A stretch of 64,000 nt of DNA from Paenibacillus sambharensis (lineage in GTDB: Bacteria > Bacillota > Bacilli > Paenibacillales > Paenibacillaceae), in the NCBI RefSeq assembly GCF_003233845.1, contig NZ_QKRB01000044.1, forward strand, positions 124,001 to 188,000. The letters run 5' to 3'. The notes under the pieces were generated by a model. The model worked only from the letters and a program-made list of their open reading frames with translations, searched no databases and had not been told where the DNA came from. Positions 35,316 to 42,943 of the stretch are shown one piece after another; the first letter of the stretch is position 1, and the number at the start of each line of letters is the position of its first letter. Position numbers and translations under genes: made by a program.

Positions 35316-36050
35316 ATGTCAGAAGAGTACTCAAAAGCAGGCGATCAGATTTATCGGTACAATGCCAAGGAACCGGAATGGCGGCCGCCAACCTACGGGG
35401 AAGATGGCTGGATGGAGGCAATTGTAAAGCATGTTGAGAGATATTATGGTGAGACCGATACTGTCTACCATGAAATTATATCCGATCTCATCCATGTAGA
35501 TGTACATCATATCAGCCCAACGAACCGGCATCCCTATCACGTCCTGTTTACAACGGGGATGAGTTATCTGCCAATGGCCGTACCGGAAGGACGGGAGGAT
35601 TACCGGTTTGCGGAATTAATGATATGTCTGCCGCCAGAGTGGCCGGTCTCTGATGAAGCCTTCAAGGATCCCAATCATTATTGGCCTGTCTACTGGCTGA
35701 AGATGCTGGCAAGGCTGCCGCACGAACACGGAACATGGCTTGGAGCAGGACACACCATTCCTAATGGCGATCCAGCCGAACCGCTTGCTGACAATACACG
35801 GATGAGCGGGATTATCCTGCTGCCGCCAGTCAGGACGGAAACCGACTTCCTAACGTTAAGTATGGCTGATGGCCGGCTGGTTCACTTCTATTGCCTGGTC
35901 CCCCTGTATGCGGAAGAGATGGATCTTAAGCTTGCCAAGGGAGCAAACGCGCTGACGGATAAATTTGATAAGTACCAGGTTAATGAGTGGATTGATCCGG
36001 CACGGAAAAACACCTGCAAGCGGTCTTTCTTTTCCAAGTGGAAAGGCTAA
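35316..36050 (+). CDS. Suppressor-of-fused (SUFU) domain protein
   Basis: A 244-residue protein of the bacterial SUFU family. Recognisable features are HHISPTNRHPYHVLFTTGMSYLPM near residues 69-92, AELMICLPPEW and WPVYWLKMLARLPHEHGTWLGAGHT. Bacterial SUFU proteins occur as stand-alone proteins and as immunity proteins of polymorphic toxin systems; no toxin gene is adjacent, so the role is open. A GGGGGAAG ribosome site precedes the ATG. It sits between the arabinose operon and the biosynthetic locus and could belong to neither. Confidence 0.85.
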   Translation: MSEEYSKAGDQIYRYNAKEPEWRPPTYGEDGWMEAIVKHVERYYGETDTVYHEIISDLIHVDVHHISPTNRHPYHVLFTTGMSYLPMAVPEGREDYRFAELMICLPPEWPVSDEAFKDPNHYWPVYWLKMLARLPHEHGTWLGAGHTIPNGDPAEPLADNTRMSGIILLPPVRTETDFLTLSMADGRLVHFYCLVPLYAEEMDLKLAKGANALTDKFDKYQVNEWIDPARKNTCKRSFFSKWKG

Positions 36051-36167
36051 TCCTGCTGCCTGTTGCTTCCTGCTATGCAGTTTGGGTATACTACCCAGAG
36101 TTATATGGTACAAGGAATCGTCGATTCGGCTGCACAGCCCTGTGCGACAAGAGGAGTGGTTGGATAA

Positions 36168-36491
36168 GTGGGCATGGACCACCTGGCTGCGCAGCTTCTT
36201 TTCCAATTGAATCTGGTTAAGGAGAAGCCATATTTGCCCCATTGGGGACCCATTTATGGCCTCTTATATGAGATAAGACGGTTAGCCAGATTAGCGAAGC
36301 AGGATGCCGCAATTTATGCCATTAGCCAGCAGGCACGTGTAATGTATCATTACGGCAAGGATCAATTTGCAGTTGAAATGCCTGAAATGACTATTTTCCT
36401 GAGGGATACTGAGCTTGCAGATGCGCTTGTATCGGGAAGCTTCTATCCGCTTGCTGAAGCAGGCGGGTCATTAGGATACCGGCGAAATTAA
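36168..36491 (+). CDS. Small protein of unknown function (107 aa)
   Basis: GTG start immediately behind an in-frame TAA; GAGGAG lies 11 bases upstream. ATG 36174 is an alternative start. The product has an amphipathic, Arg/Lys-rich middle (residues about 30-60) and no signal peptide, Cys pair or recognised motif. It could be the first gene of the unit that contains the aminotransferase. I do not recognise a family; coding status rests on length, the ribosome site and direction. Confidence 0.5.
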   Translation: MGMDHLAAQLLFQLNLVKEKPYLPHWGPIYGLLYEIRRLARLAKQDAAIYAISQQARVMYHYGKDQFAVEMPEMTIFLRDTELADALVSGSFYPLAEAGGSLGYRRN

Positions 36492-36580
36492 TGCCTGCCG
36501 GCACAATCATCGCCGAGTCTTCATTCTTCGTGCTGGCCTATGCTTGGTCTGATGACCAAGGAAAGGGTGGAAGGAAGCAG

Positions 36581-36778
36581 ATGAAGAAGACAGATGAACA
36601 CTGCTGTCAATCGTGCAGCCTGCCTAATAAACGCAGGTCTTGTGGTACAAGAAAGGCGGACAGCATGGAGTCTGAACGGCGTCAGCAGTCTGAACAGGCG
36701 TATTGGAAGAAGAAATATGATCACTTTGACTCCCGGCTGTTGTTTCGCGGGGGTTATACAAGGTACACATGGCTGTAA
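36581..36778 (+). CDS. Small Cys-rich basic protein (65 aa), unrecognised
   Basis: Starts MKKTDEHCCQSCSLPNK at an ATG preceded by GGAAGG at 7-8 bases. Four Cys lie within residues 8-21 (C8, C9, C12, C20), then a highly charged middle and an aromatic Tyr/Arg/Trp-rich tail. The same frame is open back to an ATG at 36491, but that start has no ribosome site of its own. It could be a small metal-binding protein or a peptide precursor for the neighbouring aminotransferase/peptidase; neither role can be shown from the sequence. Confidence 0.4.
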   Translation: MKKTDEHCCQSCSLPNKRRSCGTRKADSMESERRQQSEQAYWKKKYDHFDSRLLFRGGYTRYTWL

Positions 36779-36878
36779 AATTATCAGCTCACGTAATCGC
36801 CCCACAAAAGCAGAGTGTTCCCCGCCTCCGGTTAGCTATAATAACGCCAATCGTACCTTAGGAGGTGGGGAATTCCCC

Positions 36879-38243
36879 TTGGAAGCTATTAACTCTGGGC
36901 AAGGCCCGTATGCCACGCTTCATCCCTTCACTTATATGTCTGGCTTCTCTTCCATGACTGAGCAGGATTTTCACTCTTACAATACGTATTTAACCCGGGG
37001 AGAAGGTGTCTGGGTATATGACAATCATGACAACCGTTACTTTTATGCAACGACTGCTGTTCCCTCGGTGGGACTCGGCAACCGTTACGTCATTGACCGT
37101 ATGATGGAGCAGTACCATGCACTGCACTTTGCTTCGACCTGCGGGCAGACCCACCCCCTCATCGAGCGTCTGTCCCAGAAGCTGCTTGCGTTATGCGGAA
37201 GTCCCTTCGGCCAGGTGTTCTACAGCAATGACGGCTCTGGAGCGATAGAGACTGCGATGCGGCTTGCCCGCCAGTATTTCCTGTCCATCGGTGAGAAGAA
37301 ACGGGTTAAGTTTATCAGTCTGGAAGGCAATTACCACGGAACTACATTTGGCAGCGGCTCTGTCACGCACATGGGCATTCAAGAGTCGTTCGGCCCTAGT
37401 ATGCCGGGATGTTACGCCGTGCCTGCCCCAGTCGGATATCGGCCGCCTATAAGCGGGACACCTGAGCAGGTGGCCAAGTTCTGTCTGGATATGCTCGAGG
37501 AGACGGTCTTCGAGAATGGACCGGATGAAATTGCGGCTATTCTTATTGAACCTATTCAGGGCGTCAATGGCGTGGTGGAAATCTCACCGGATTATATCCG
37601 TCAGGTACGGGAACTGGCCGACCGCTATGGAATCCTTCTTATTATGGATGAGGTTGCGACAGGAATCGGCAGGACGGGCAGCTGGACCTTGTCCCGGCAG
37701 CTGGGTGTCGAGCCTGACCTGTTAGCTGTTTCCAAAGGGCTGACGGGCGGCTATTTTCCGATGGGTGCTACCTTGATCTCGAAAGACGTAGCTGCAGGGC
37801 TGTTTAACAACGGGGGGATCTTCCTGCACGGCTCCACACAGAGCGGACATCCTGTAGGCTGTGCTGCTGCCCTGGCGGTACTCAGCTTCCTGGAAGATAA
37901 CCAGTTAGTGGGCCAAGTGAAAGGCAAAGGCGAGTATGTAATGACAAGTCTTAAGCAAGAGCTGTCGGATCACGTCCATGTGGGGGATATCCGGGGCCAT
38001 GGACTGATGATCGCGATCGAGTTTGTCTCGGACAAGTCCAGCAAGGAAGGTGTGGATTATGCGTTTGGACAGAGCCTGTCGGCAGATCTTCGGTGTCAAG
38101 GAGTACTGGGGAACTGGTTCAACAGCACGCTAATCCTATATCCGCCTTTAACAGCACAGCGGGAAGAGCTGGACTTCATGATTGACGGCATCATCCGCGC
38201 AGTTAAAGGTGAAGGCTTACACTCAGCAGCGGCTGGCTCATGA
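36879..38243 (+). CDS. Class-III PLP-dependent aminotransferase
   Basis: A 454-residue aminotransferase of the omega-amino-acid/4-aminobutyrate group. The frame is open far upstream, but the TTG at 36879 is chosen: AGGAGGTGGGG lies 8-10 bases before it and the length then equals the family norm. The PLP site is seen in NDGSGAIETAMRLARQ, the Asp of LLIMDEVATGIGRTG (pyridine N) and the Schiff-base Lys of LAVSKGLTGGYFPMG. Its last 4 bases overlap the start of the metallopeptidase gene. In a biosynthetic setting it would install or remove an amino group; substrate unknown. Confidence 0.9.
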   Translation: MEAINSGQGPYATLHPFTYMSGFSSMTEQDFHSYNTYLTRGEGVWVYDNHDNRYFYATTAVPSVGLGNRYVIDRMMEQYHALHFASTCGQTHPLIERLSQKLLALCGSPFGQVFYSNDGSGAIETAMRLARQYFLSIGEKKRVKFISLEGNYHGTTFGSGSVTHMGIQESFGPSMPGCYAVPAPVGYRPPISGTPEQVAKFCLDMLEETVFENGPDEIAAILIEPIQGVNGVVEISPDYIRQVRELADRYGILLIMDEVATGIGRTGSWTLSRQLGVEPDLLAVSKGLTGGYFPMGATLISKDVAAGLFNNGGIFLHGSTQSGHPVGCAAALAVLSFLEDNQLVGQVKGKGEYVMTSLKQELSDHVHVGDIRGHGLMIAIEFVSDKSSKEGVDYAFGQSLSADLRCQGVLGNWFNSTLILYPPLTAQREELDFMIDGIIRAVKGEGLHSAAAGS

Positions 38244-39820
38244 CCATGAATATTTCTAATCTGCAGTTTCAAGGGTTTGACGAACTAAATGAAGTAATGG
38301 CTGGTGCTTATACGCCTATGATGAATGCATTATGGCATGTTATGGCAACCGGTGATGAATGGTGGGCAGAAGAGCACACACGCTGCGAGGAGCAGGTGTA
38401 TGAACTGCTCTCCTCTTCCCAGCTGCAGGCTTTCCTGAATAGAAGGGAAAGTCTGCCGGGGGGCAGCTTGCATGATTCCCGCCAGATAACCGTTCTGCGT
38501 AATGAAATGCTGGAGCATCAGGGTCAAGAAGCGCTGCAGCGCCGCATTTTAGAGCTGTGGAACCAGATGCACTACCGGATCGCTACACATCGGGCCACGC
38601 TGGATGGAGCCTCGCTCTCGAATGCTGATCTTACAGCTTTGCTGCAAGCGGAGAGGGACCAAGCAATGCGGAAGAGAATCTGGGAGGCTGGCATGCAGCT
38701 GGGCGGACAGCTGGCACCTGGCCTGCTGGACCTGGTAGCGCTTCGTAACCAGGTGGCCGTCAGCCAAGGCTATGACAACTACTTCGTCATGAAGCTGGCC
38801 GCTCAAGAAGTCACCTTGGCACAGCTGAACCAAAGTATAGATAGCTTGAGAGCCGGGCTGGATCAAAGCTACAGGAGCGTAAAGGAAGAGCTCGATTCGG
38901 ATATCAGGGAAACGTTTGGATTAGGGCCGGGTCAACTGCGTCCGTGGCACTATAATGCCTTGATGCTGCAGGGGTATCCCGTCTCTTCTGTCTCTTCTTC
39001 AGATAAAGTATGGGACCCGTCCGTAATTATTCCGAAGCTGGCGGACTGGCTTGCAGTAAGGGGCGTTAAGACGGATTTCCTTACAACAGCCGATCTGCTG
39101 GGGAGGGCAGGCAAGAGCCAGGCGAACTGCTGCCTCAATATTAACCGGGGTGAGGATATACGGGTCATGTGCAGCTTATCCGAGGACTGGAGAGGTCTGC
39201 AGGTTCTGCTGCATGAGACAGGGCATGCCGTCTATGAACAGGGGCTTGACCCGTCCCTGCCCTTCCTGCTCCGCCAGCCGGCTCATATTTTCCTCAGCGA
39301 GGCGATTGCCCTGCTGTTTGAGCGGTTGTCAGCGGATGAGGAATGGCTGGGCAAAATGGGAGTCCTAATGCCCGATCTCTTCAGCTCGGAGAGGAAGAAC
39401 TGGCTGCGGAAGCATCTCTTGATGAAGTTGTATTCAACCATAGCGATCGTGGAGTTCGAGAAGGAACTGTACCATCATCCGGGCGGCTGTCTGAATGAGC
39501 GGTGGTGGGAGATCGTTGAAGACATACAGCTGATCCGCCGCCCGGAAAGCTGGGATTACCCGTACTGGGCATCTAAGGAGCACCTGACCACGCTGCCGGT
39601 TTATTACTACAATTATTTGTGGGGGGAAGTTGCGGCCTCGCAAGTACAGAATGCCCTATGCTCGCAATATGGAGCAGTGTCTGACCTGGCTTCCTTAAGG
39701 AGCTTGGATCGTCAGCTCTTTAAACCGGGAGCTTCGCTAGATTGGCAAACGCTCCTTGCCGCTTGTACAGGAGCCCCAATGAACACCTCATATCTAATAG
39801 ATGAGTTGAAATCGGATTAG
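38240..39820 (+). CDS. M2-like zinc metallopeptidase
   Basis: A 526-residue cytoplasmic peptidase. The zinc motif HETGHAVYEQG (His325, Glu326, His329) and a downstream Glu354 in LSEAIALLFERL follow the gluzincin pattern of bacterial M2 (peptidyl-dipeptidase/ACE-like) enzymes. The helical N-terminal half (RNEMLEHQGQEALQRRILELWNQ) also fits that fold. No signal peptide. ATGA overlap with the aminotransferase shows translational coupling. It may trim a peptide intermediate or precursor, but family members are also general peptidases. Confidence 0.82.
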   Translation: MTMNISNLQFQGFDELNEVMAGAYTPMMNALWHVMATGDEWWAEEHTRCEEQVYELLSSSQLQAFLNRRESLPGGSLHDSRQITVLRNEMLEHQGQEALQRRILELWNQMHYRIATHRATLDGASLSNADLTALLQAERDQAMRKRIWEAGMQLGGQLAPGLLDLVALRNQVAVSQGYDNYFVMKLAAQEVTLAQLNQSIDSLRAGLDQSYRSVKEELDSDIRETFGLGPGQLRPWHYNALMLQGYPVSSVSSSDKVWDPSVIIPKLADWLAVRGVKTDFLTTADLLGRAGKSQANCCLNINRGEDIRVMCSLSEDWRGLQVLLHETGHAVYEQGLDPSLPFLLRQPAHIFLSEAIALLFERLSADEEWLGKMGVLMPDLFSSERKNWLRKHLLMKLYSTIAIVEFEKELYHHPGGCLNERWWEIVEDIQLIRRPESWDYPYWASKEHLTTLPVYYYNYLWGEVAASQVQNALCSQYGAVSDLASLRSLDRQLFKPGASLDWQTLLAACTGAPMNTSYLIDELKSD

Positions 39821-39833
39821 GAGGGGATACAGG

Positions 39834-40007
39834 TTGGCCAAAATGCATATCTTCAAGAGGACGGTTGTTCCGCGTCCCCAGAAAGAGCGGCAGTCTCCGA
39901 ACAGTGAGGTTAAGACATACTACCTGTCAGCGGAGGAGCTGGAGTATTACCGGTTGCTCCCCAAGCAGGAACACCCGCGCATTATTATACCGGGAAGATA
40001 TATATAA
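39834..40007 (+). CDS. Small basic protein (57 aa), unrecognised
   Basis: TTG start 8 bases behind GGAGGGG, 13 bases after the metallopeptidase stop and before a terminator, so it is the last gene of that unit. The product begins MAKMHIFKRTVVPRPQKE, has a short acidic helix SAEELEYYRLL and ends IIIPGRYI. Hydrophilic, no Cys, no signal. The position suggests function with the aminotransferase and peptidase; the family is unknown. Confidence 0.6.
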   Translation: MAKMHIFKRTVVPRPQKERQSPNSEVKTYYLSAEELEYYRLLPKQEHPRIIIPGRYI

Positions 40008-40019
40008 TCGCTCTAGGAA

Positions 40020-40074
40020 GCATTGCCTGGTACGACTCCCTTCGGGGGATCGGATCGGGTAATGTTTTTCTTTT
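40020..40074 (+). terminator. Terminator of the aminotransferase-peptidase unit
   Basis: GCATTGCC (40020-40027) pairs with GGTAATGT (40058-40065); an inner TCCC-TTCG-GGGG hairpin reinforces it; TTTTTCTTTT follows. Confidence 0.65.
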
Positions 40075-40101
40075 ACCTCAAACATTCAGATGATATCATA
40101 T

Positions 40102-40117
40102 AGGAACAAGTGTTCCT
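40102..40117. promoter_or_regulatory. Palindrome upstream of the AraC-type regulator A
   Basis: AGGAACA-AG-TGTTCCT has perfect 7-bp arms. It is centred about 115 bases before the regulator start, in an AT-rich region expected to hold its promoter. Confidence 0.45.
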
Positions 40118-40224
40118 GTAATGCGCAATTAACTCCTATTCTTGCACAATAGATACAGATCATAAAAGGATATCCATTGGTACCATTAACTTACCTGGAA
40201 CAACAAGGCTGGGAGGTAAGCTTA

Positions 40225-40893
40225 ATGGATGTGTTGCTGGTTATCAGTCATGAATTAAAGGAAGACGAGCATCGCCGTGTGCAACAGATGTTTGCCAACA
40301 TGAATATTTTAGCTGAGCATAATTTCGCTGCCGTATCCCGTCATATCCGGACAAACCCTTACAAGTTTATTGTCCTGCTAAGTTTTGAGGATACACTGCC
40401 TCCATCCTGGAAAGTAGAAGACTTGAAACTCGAAACTCCCGTTATGATTTTGCTGAAGGTTAACAAGCTGGATTTATTCGTGTTCTATTCCTTCCTTGAT
40501 TCTGTCGGACTATTGTCCAAATCTTCAGCTGAGGCTGCAGACAAGCAGCCGCCTCCGCCATTACTGTACAAATCAATAGAATACATTGAGGAAAATCTGT
40601 GTGAGAACGAACTGTGTCTTGAGACGGTAGCAGCGAGCATTTTTGTCAGCCGCTGCCACTACAGCCGAATGTTCAAGGAGCATTTTGGCATCGGGTTCAA
40701 GGAATACATTATGAATAAGCGGGTGCAGAAGGCAAAAGTGATGCTGCAGGAAGGTGTTCCGGTTACGGATGTATGTTATGCGGTTGGCTATGGGGATCTG
40801 ACTCATTTTGGCCGTGTCTTTAAACGGCTGGTTGGGGAGAGGCCATCCGACTACCGCAGGAAGAATGCCCGGCATGGCTCTCATACTGCATAG
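40225..40893 (+). CDS. AraC-family regulator A
   Basis: A 222-residue regulator. ATG 40225 is chosen because GGGAGGT lies 7 bases before it. The N-terminal part (1-105) is a short alpha/beta domain starting MDVLLVISHE, with no resemblance to the usual AraC cupin. The C-terminal AraC domain (about 118-220) shows VAASIFVSRCHYSRMFKEHFG and CYAVGYGDLTHFGRVFKRLVGERPSDYR. The whole protein is paralogous to regulator B at 52916, sharing the unusual N-terminal domain. It leads the kinase/HAD/nucleotidyltransferase/GT1 genes and probably controls this locus. Confidence 0.88.
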   Translation: MDVLLVISHELKEDEHRRVQQMFANMNILAEHNFAAVSRHIRTNPYKFIVLLSFEDTLPPSWKVEDLKLETPVMILLKVNKLDLFVFYSFLDSVGLLSKSSAEAADKQPPPPLLYKSIEYIEENLCENELCLETVAASIFVSRCHYSRMFKEHFGIGFKEYIMNKRVQKAKVMLQEGVPVTDVCYAVGYGDLTHFGRVFKRLVGERPSDYRRKNARHGSHTA

Positions 40894-40905
40894 AGGGGGA
40901 TGATT

Positions 40906-41838
40906 GTGAAGACAAGATATTTTAACCACGTAGAGTTCTCTAATGACGGCATCTCTGTTACCAAGACAAGTGATCTTCCAAGCAAGCTGATCGATGAAAT
41001 CGTCTGGTACTTGGATTTGCCGGAGGAGCTTAAACAGTACACGCCTCACGTTCAATCCTTCTCCCTGGGGAAGCCGCGTGCCTATTTGACACTGGATTAT
41101 GTGCCGGGCGGTACACTGGGGGATTCGTTAGTAGAAGGCAGCCGAAGCCGGCAGGAATGGAGCCGTATACTTGGGAGCTTGCGTCTTGTGCTGGGCAGTT
41201 TTGCAGCGCATACCGGCAGTCTGTCACGGCTGCATCTTTATACGATGTACATAGGCAAGACGCATCAGCGGCTGAATACCTTCCTTCTTCAGAGTGAATG
41301 GGCCAGAGAAGTGCATAAGCAGGGCTACTATTACTTGAATGGCAGGCCAGTGATGAGCCCGACTGCCATTCTGCAAAAAGGGATGAAGGAGCTGATTAAG
41401 CTGCTGGACAATCCCGAAATTGCAGTTATGCATGGTGATTTCTGTCTGTCCAATCTCTTTTATTCAGCTGAAGGGGACAGTGTTAAGGCAATTGATCCGA
41501 GGGGCCGGTTTGGTATTCAGACGATCTACGGTGACCATCGTTACGATTGGGCTAAGCTGCGCCACAGCCTAACAGGGTATGAGCATATTGTCAGGGGCCA
41601 GTATCAGGCAGTCATTCTTCCGGGTTCCATTGAACTGGAGATCAAGCAGAATCTGGATCTGGTATGGATGCGTAATCTGCTGGACAGCTGGATGCAGCAG
41701 GATCGTCTGCGGTCTGTTCGTGTCATTGAGGCGTTGCTGTTCTTATCCATGCTGCCCCTCCATAAGGAGGACCACGCACGGCAGCTTGCTCTGTTCGCGC
41801 TCGGAACCAAACTCTTGGAAGATATACTGGAGGGATAG
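40906..41838 (+). CDS. Aminoglycoside-phosphotransferase-like (APH) kinase
   Basis: A 310-residue small-molecule kinase. GTG 40906 is preferred because GAGGGGG abuts the ATG at 40900. The catalytic loop HGDFCLSNLF (His176, Asp178, Asn183) and the metal-binding Asp197 in AIDPRGR are complete. The N-lobe is weakly conserved (YVPGGTLGD near 65-73). Enzymes of this type phosphorylate sugars, choline or aminoglycosides. Directly behind it come a HAD protein, a nucleotidyltransferase and a glycosyltransferase, so phosphorylation of a sugar for later NDP activation is the natural reading. This is an inference. Confidence 0.82.
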   Translation: MKTRYFNHVEFSNDGISVTKTSDLPSKLIDEIVWYLDLPEELKQYTPHVQSFSLGKPRAYLTLDYVPGGTLGDSLVEGSRSRQEWSRILGSLRLVLGSFAAHTGSLSRLHLYTMYIGKTHQRLNTFLLQSEWAREVHKQGYYYLNGRPVMSPTAILQKGMKELIKLLDNPEIAVMHGDFCLSNLFYSAEGDSVKAIDPRGRFGIQTIYGDHRYDWAKLRHSLTGYEHIVRGQYQAVILPGSIELEIKQNLDLVWMRNLLDSWMQQDRLRSVRVIEALLFLSMLPLHKEDHARQLALFALGTKLLEDILEG

Positions 41839-41849
41839 GGGGGAGATTA

Positions 41850-42209
41850 TTGCGGATTGTAATCGATCTGGATGGAACACTGTGCGGGTTAAGGCAGGAG
41901 GGGCAGACATACGCTGACGTGCTGCCGCTTGAGGGTGCCGTTGAAGCGGTTAAGCAGCTGAAAGCGGAAGGGCATACGATTATTATCCATACAGCACGTA
42001 ATATGAAGACAACCGGAGGCAATGTAGGCGGGGCTATTGCCAATATAGGCCTTACTACACAGCGGTGGCTGGAACGCTTCGAGGTTCCTTATGACGAGCT
42101 GGTATTCGGTAAGCCATATGGTCACCTGTACATTGACGATCTGGCCCACCAATTCCAAGGTTGGGAGCATGCATTAACGGCGGTCAAACGGAAGGGCGAT
42201 GAGAGATGA
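41850..42209 (+). CDS. Small HAD-superfamily hydrolase
   Basis: A 119-residue HAD protein starting at TTG after GGGGGGAG. The DxD motif is Asp6-x-Asp8 in VIDLDGTLC; IIIHTARN supplies motif II Thr; LYIDDLA gives the acidic motif IV. The short capless form resembles capsule-biosynthesis phosphatases often found beside nucleotidyltransferases. It probably removes phosphate from a sugar-phosphate-type intermediate. ATGA overlap with the next gene indicates coupling. Confidence 0.85.
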   Translation: MRIVIDLDGTLCGLRQEGQTYADVLPLEGAVEAVKQLKAEGHTIIIHTARNMKTTGGNVGGAIANIGLTTQRWLERFEVPYDELVFGKPYGHLYIDDLAHQFQGWEHALTAVKRKGDER

Positions 42210-42943
42210 ATATCGTGATCCCCTTGGCCGGTGAGGGCAGACGGTTCCAAGAAGCAGGATTTCATGTTCCCAAGATGCTGATTGATGTTGCGGGCCGCCC
42301 TATGCTGTACTGGGCACTCGACAGCCTGCTTCCTTTTTTTCAGAACCATCATTTCATTTTTGTCGTACAGCAGGCGCATCTTAACAGTACTGATCTGGAA
42401 CAAGTGATTTACCGCAGGTGCCCTGAGGCAGCAGTAGTTGCGCTCGATCGTAAAACCCGGGGACAAGCGGAGAGTGTGTGGGAAGCACGCTCGGTTATGT
42501 GCCAATCAGACCCGCTGCTTATCTTTAATGGCGATACCTATGTGGGAACGGATATCGGCAGGGCCCTGTCGGAGGATGCAGGCAGTCTCGATGGTCTGAT
42601 TAATGTGTTTCAATCGTCAGATCCTTCTTTCAGTTATGTAGAGCTTCATGGTAATGAATTGGTCCGGTCGGTCAGGGAGAAGCGGGTTATTTCCCCTTGG
42701 GCAACGTCCGGACTTTATTATTTCCGAACAGCTGCTGAATACCTCCGGCTTGTATCACAAGCAGTAGAAGAGGATGTTCCGGCAGGGGAAGGGGAGTGGT
42801 ATGTTTCTGAGATTTACAACCTCATGATTCGGGCTGGGGGACGGGTTGGTATAGACAGGGCTTTATTCTGCCACCCGCTTGGCACACCGTCACAGATGGA
42901 TGCTTTTATTAACATTCAGAGGAGTCAGGGGGGAATGCCTTGA
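42206..42943 (+). CDS. Sugar-phosphate nucleotidyltransferase
   Basis: A 245-residue NTP-transferase-fold enzyme. The signature IPLAGEGRRFQEAGFHVPKMLIDV carries the nucleotide-binding loop and the Lys of the PK motif. LIFNGDTYVG holds the metal Asp. VIYRRCPEAAVVALDRKTRGQAESV matches the G-Q-A-E/x segment of these enzymes. It should make an NDP-activated sugar or related alcohol for the glycosyltransferase encoded next, which it overlaps by 4 bases. Confidence 0.87.
   Translation: MNIVIPLAGEGRRFQEAGFHVPKMLIDVAGRPMLYWALDSLLPFFQNHHFIFVVQQAHLNSTDLEQVIYRRCPEAAVVALDRKTRGQAESVWEARSVMCQSDPLLIFNGDTYVGTDIGRALSEDAGSLDGLINVFQSSDPSFSYVELHGNELVRSVREKRVISPWATSGLYYFRTAAEYLRLVSQAVEEDVPAGEGEWYVSEIYNLMIRAGGRVGIDRALFCHPLGTPSQMDAFINIQRSQGGMP

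Noticed and set aside
36594-36878. 95-residue N-terminal extension of the aminotransferase
   Set aside because: An AGGAGGTGG site directly before TTG 36879 and the normal family length show that the upstream open stretch is not translated with the enzyme.
40906-41838. Antibiotic-resistance aminoglycoside kinase
   Set aside because: Only the general APH catalytic loop is shared; the gene sits in a sugar-activation cassette, so resistance is not supported.
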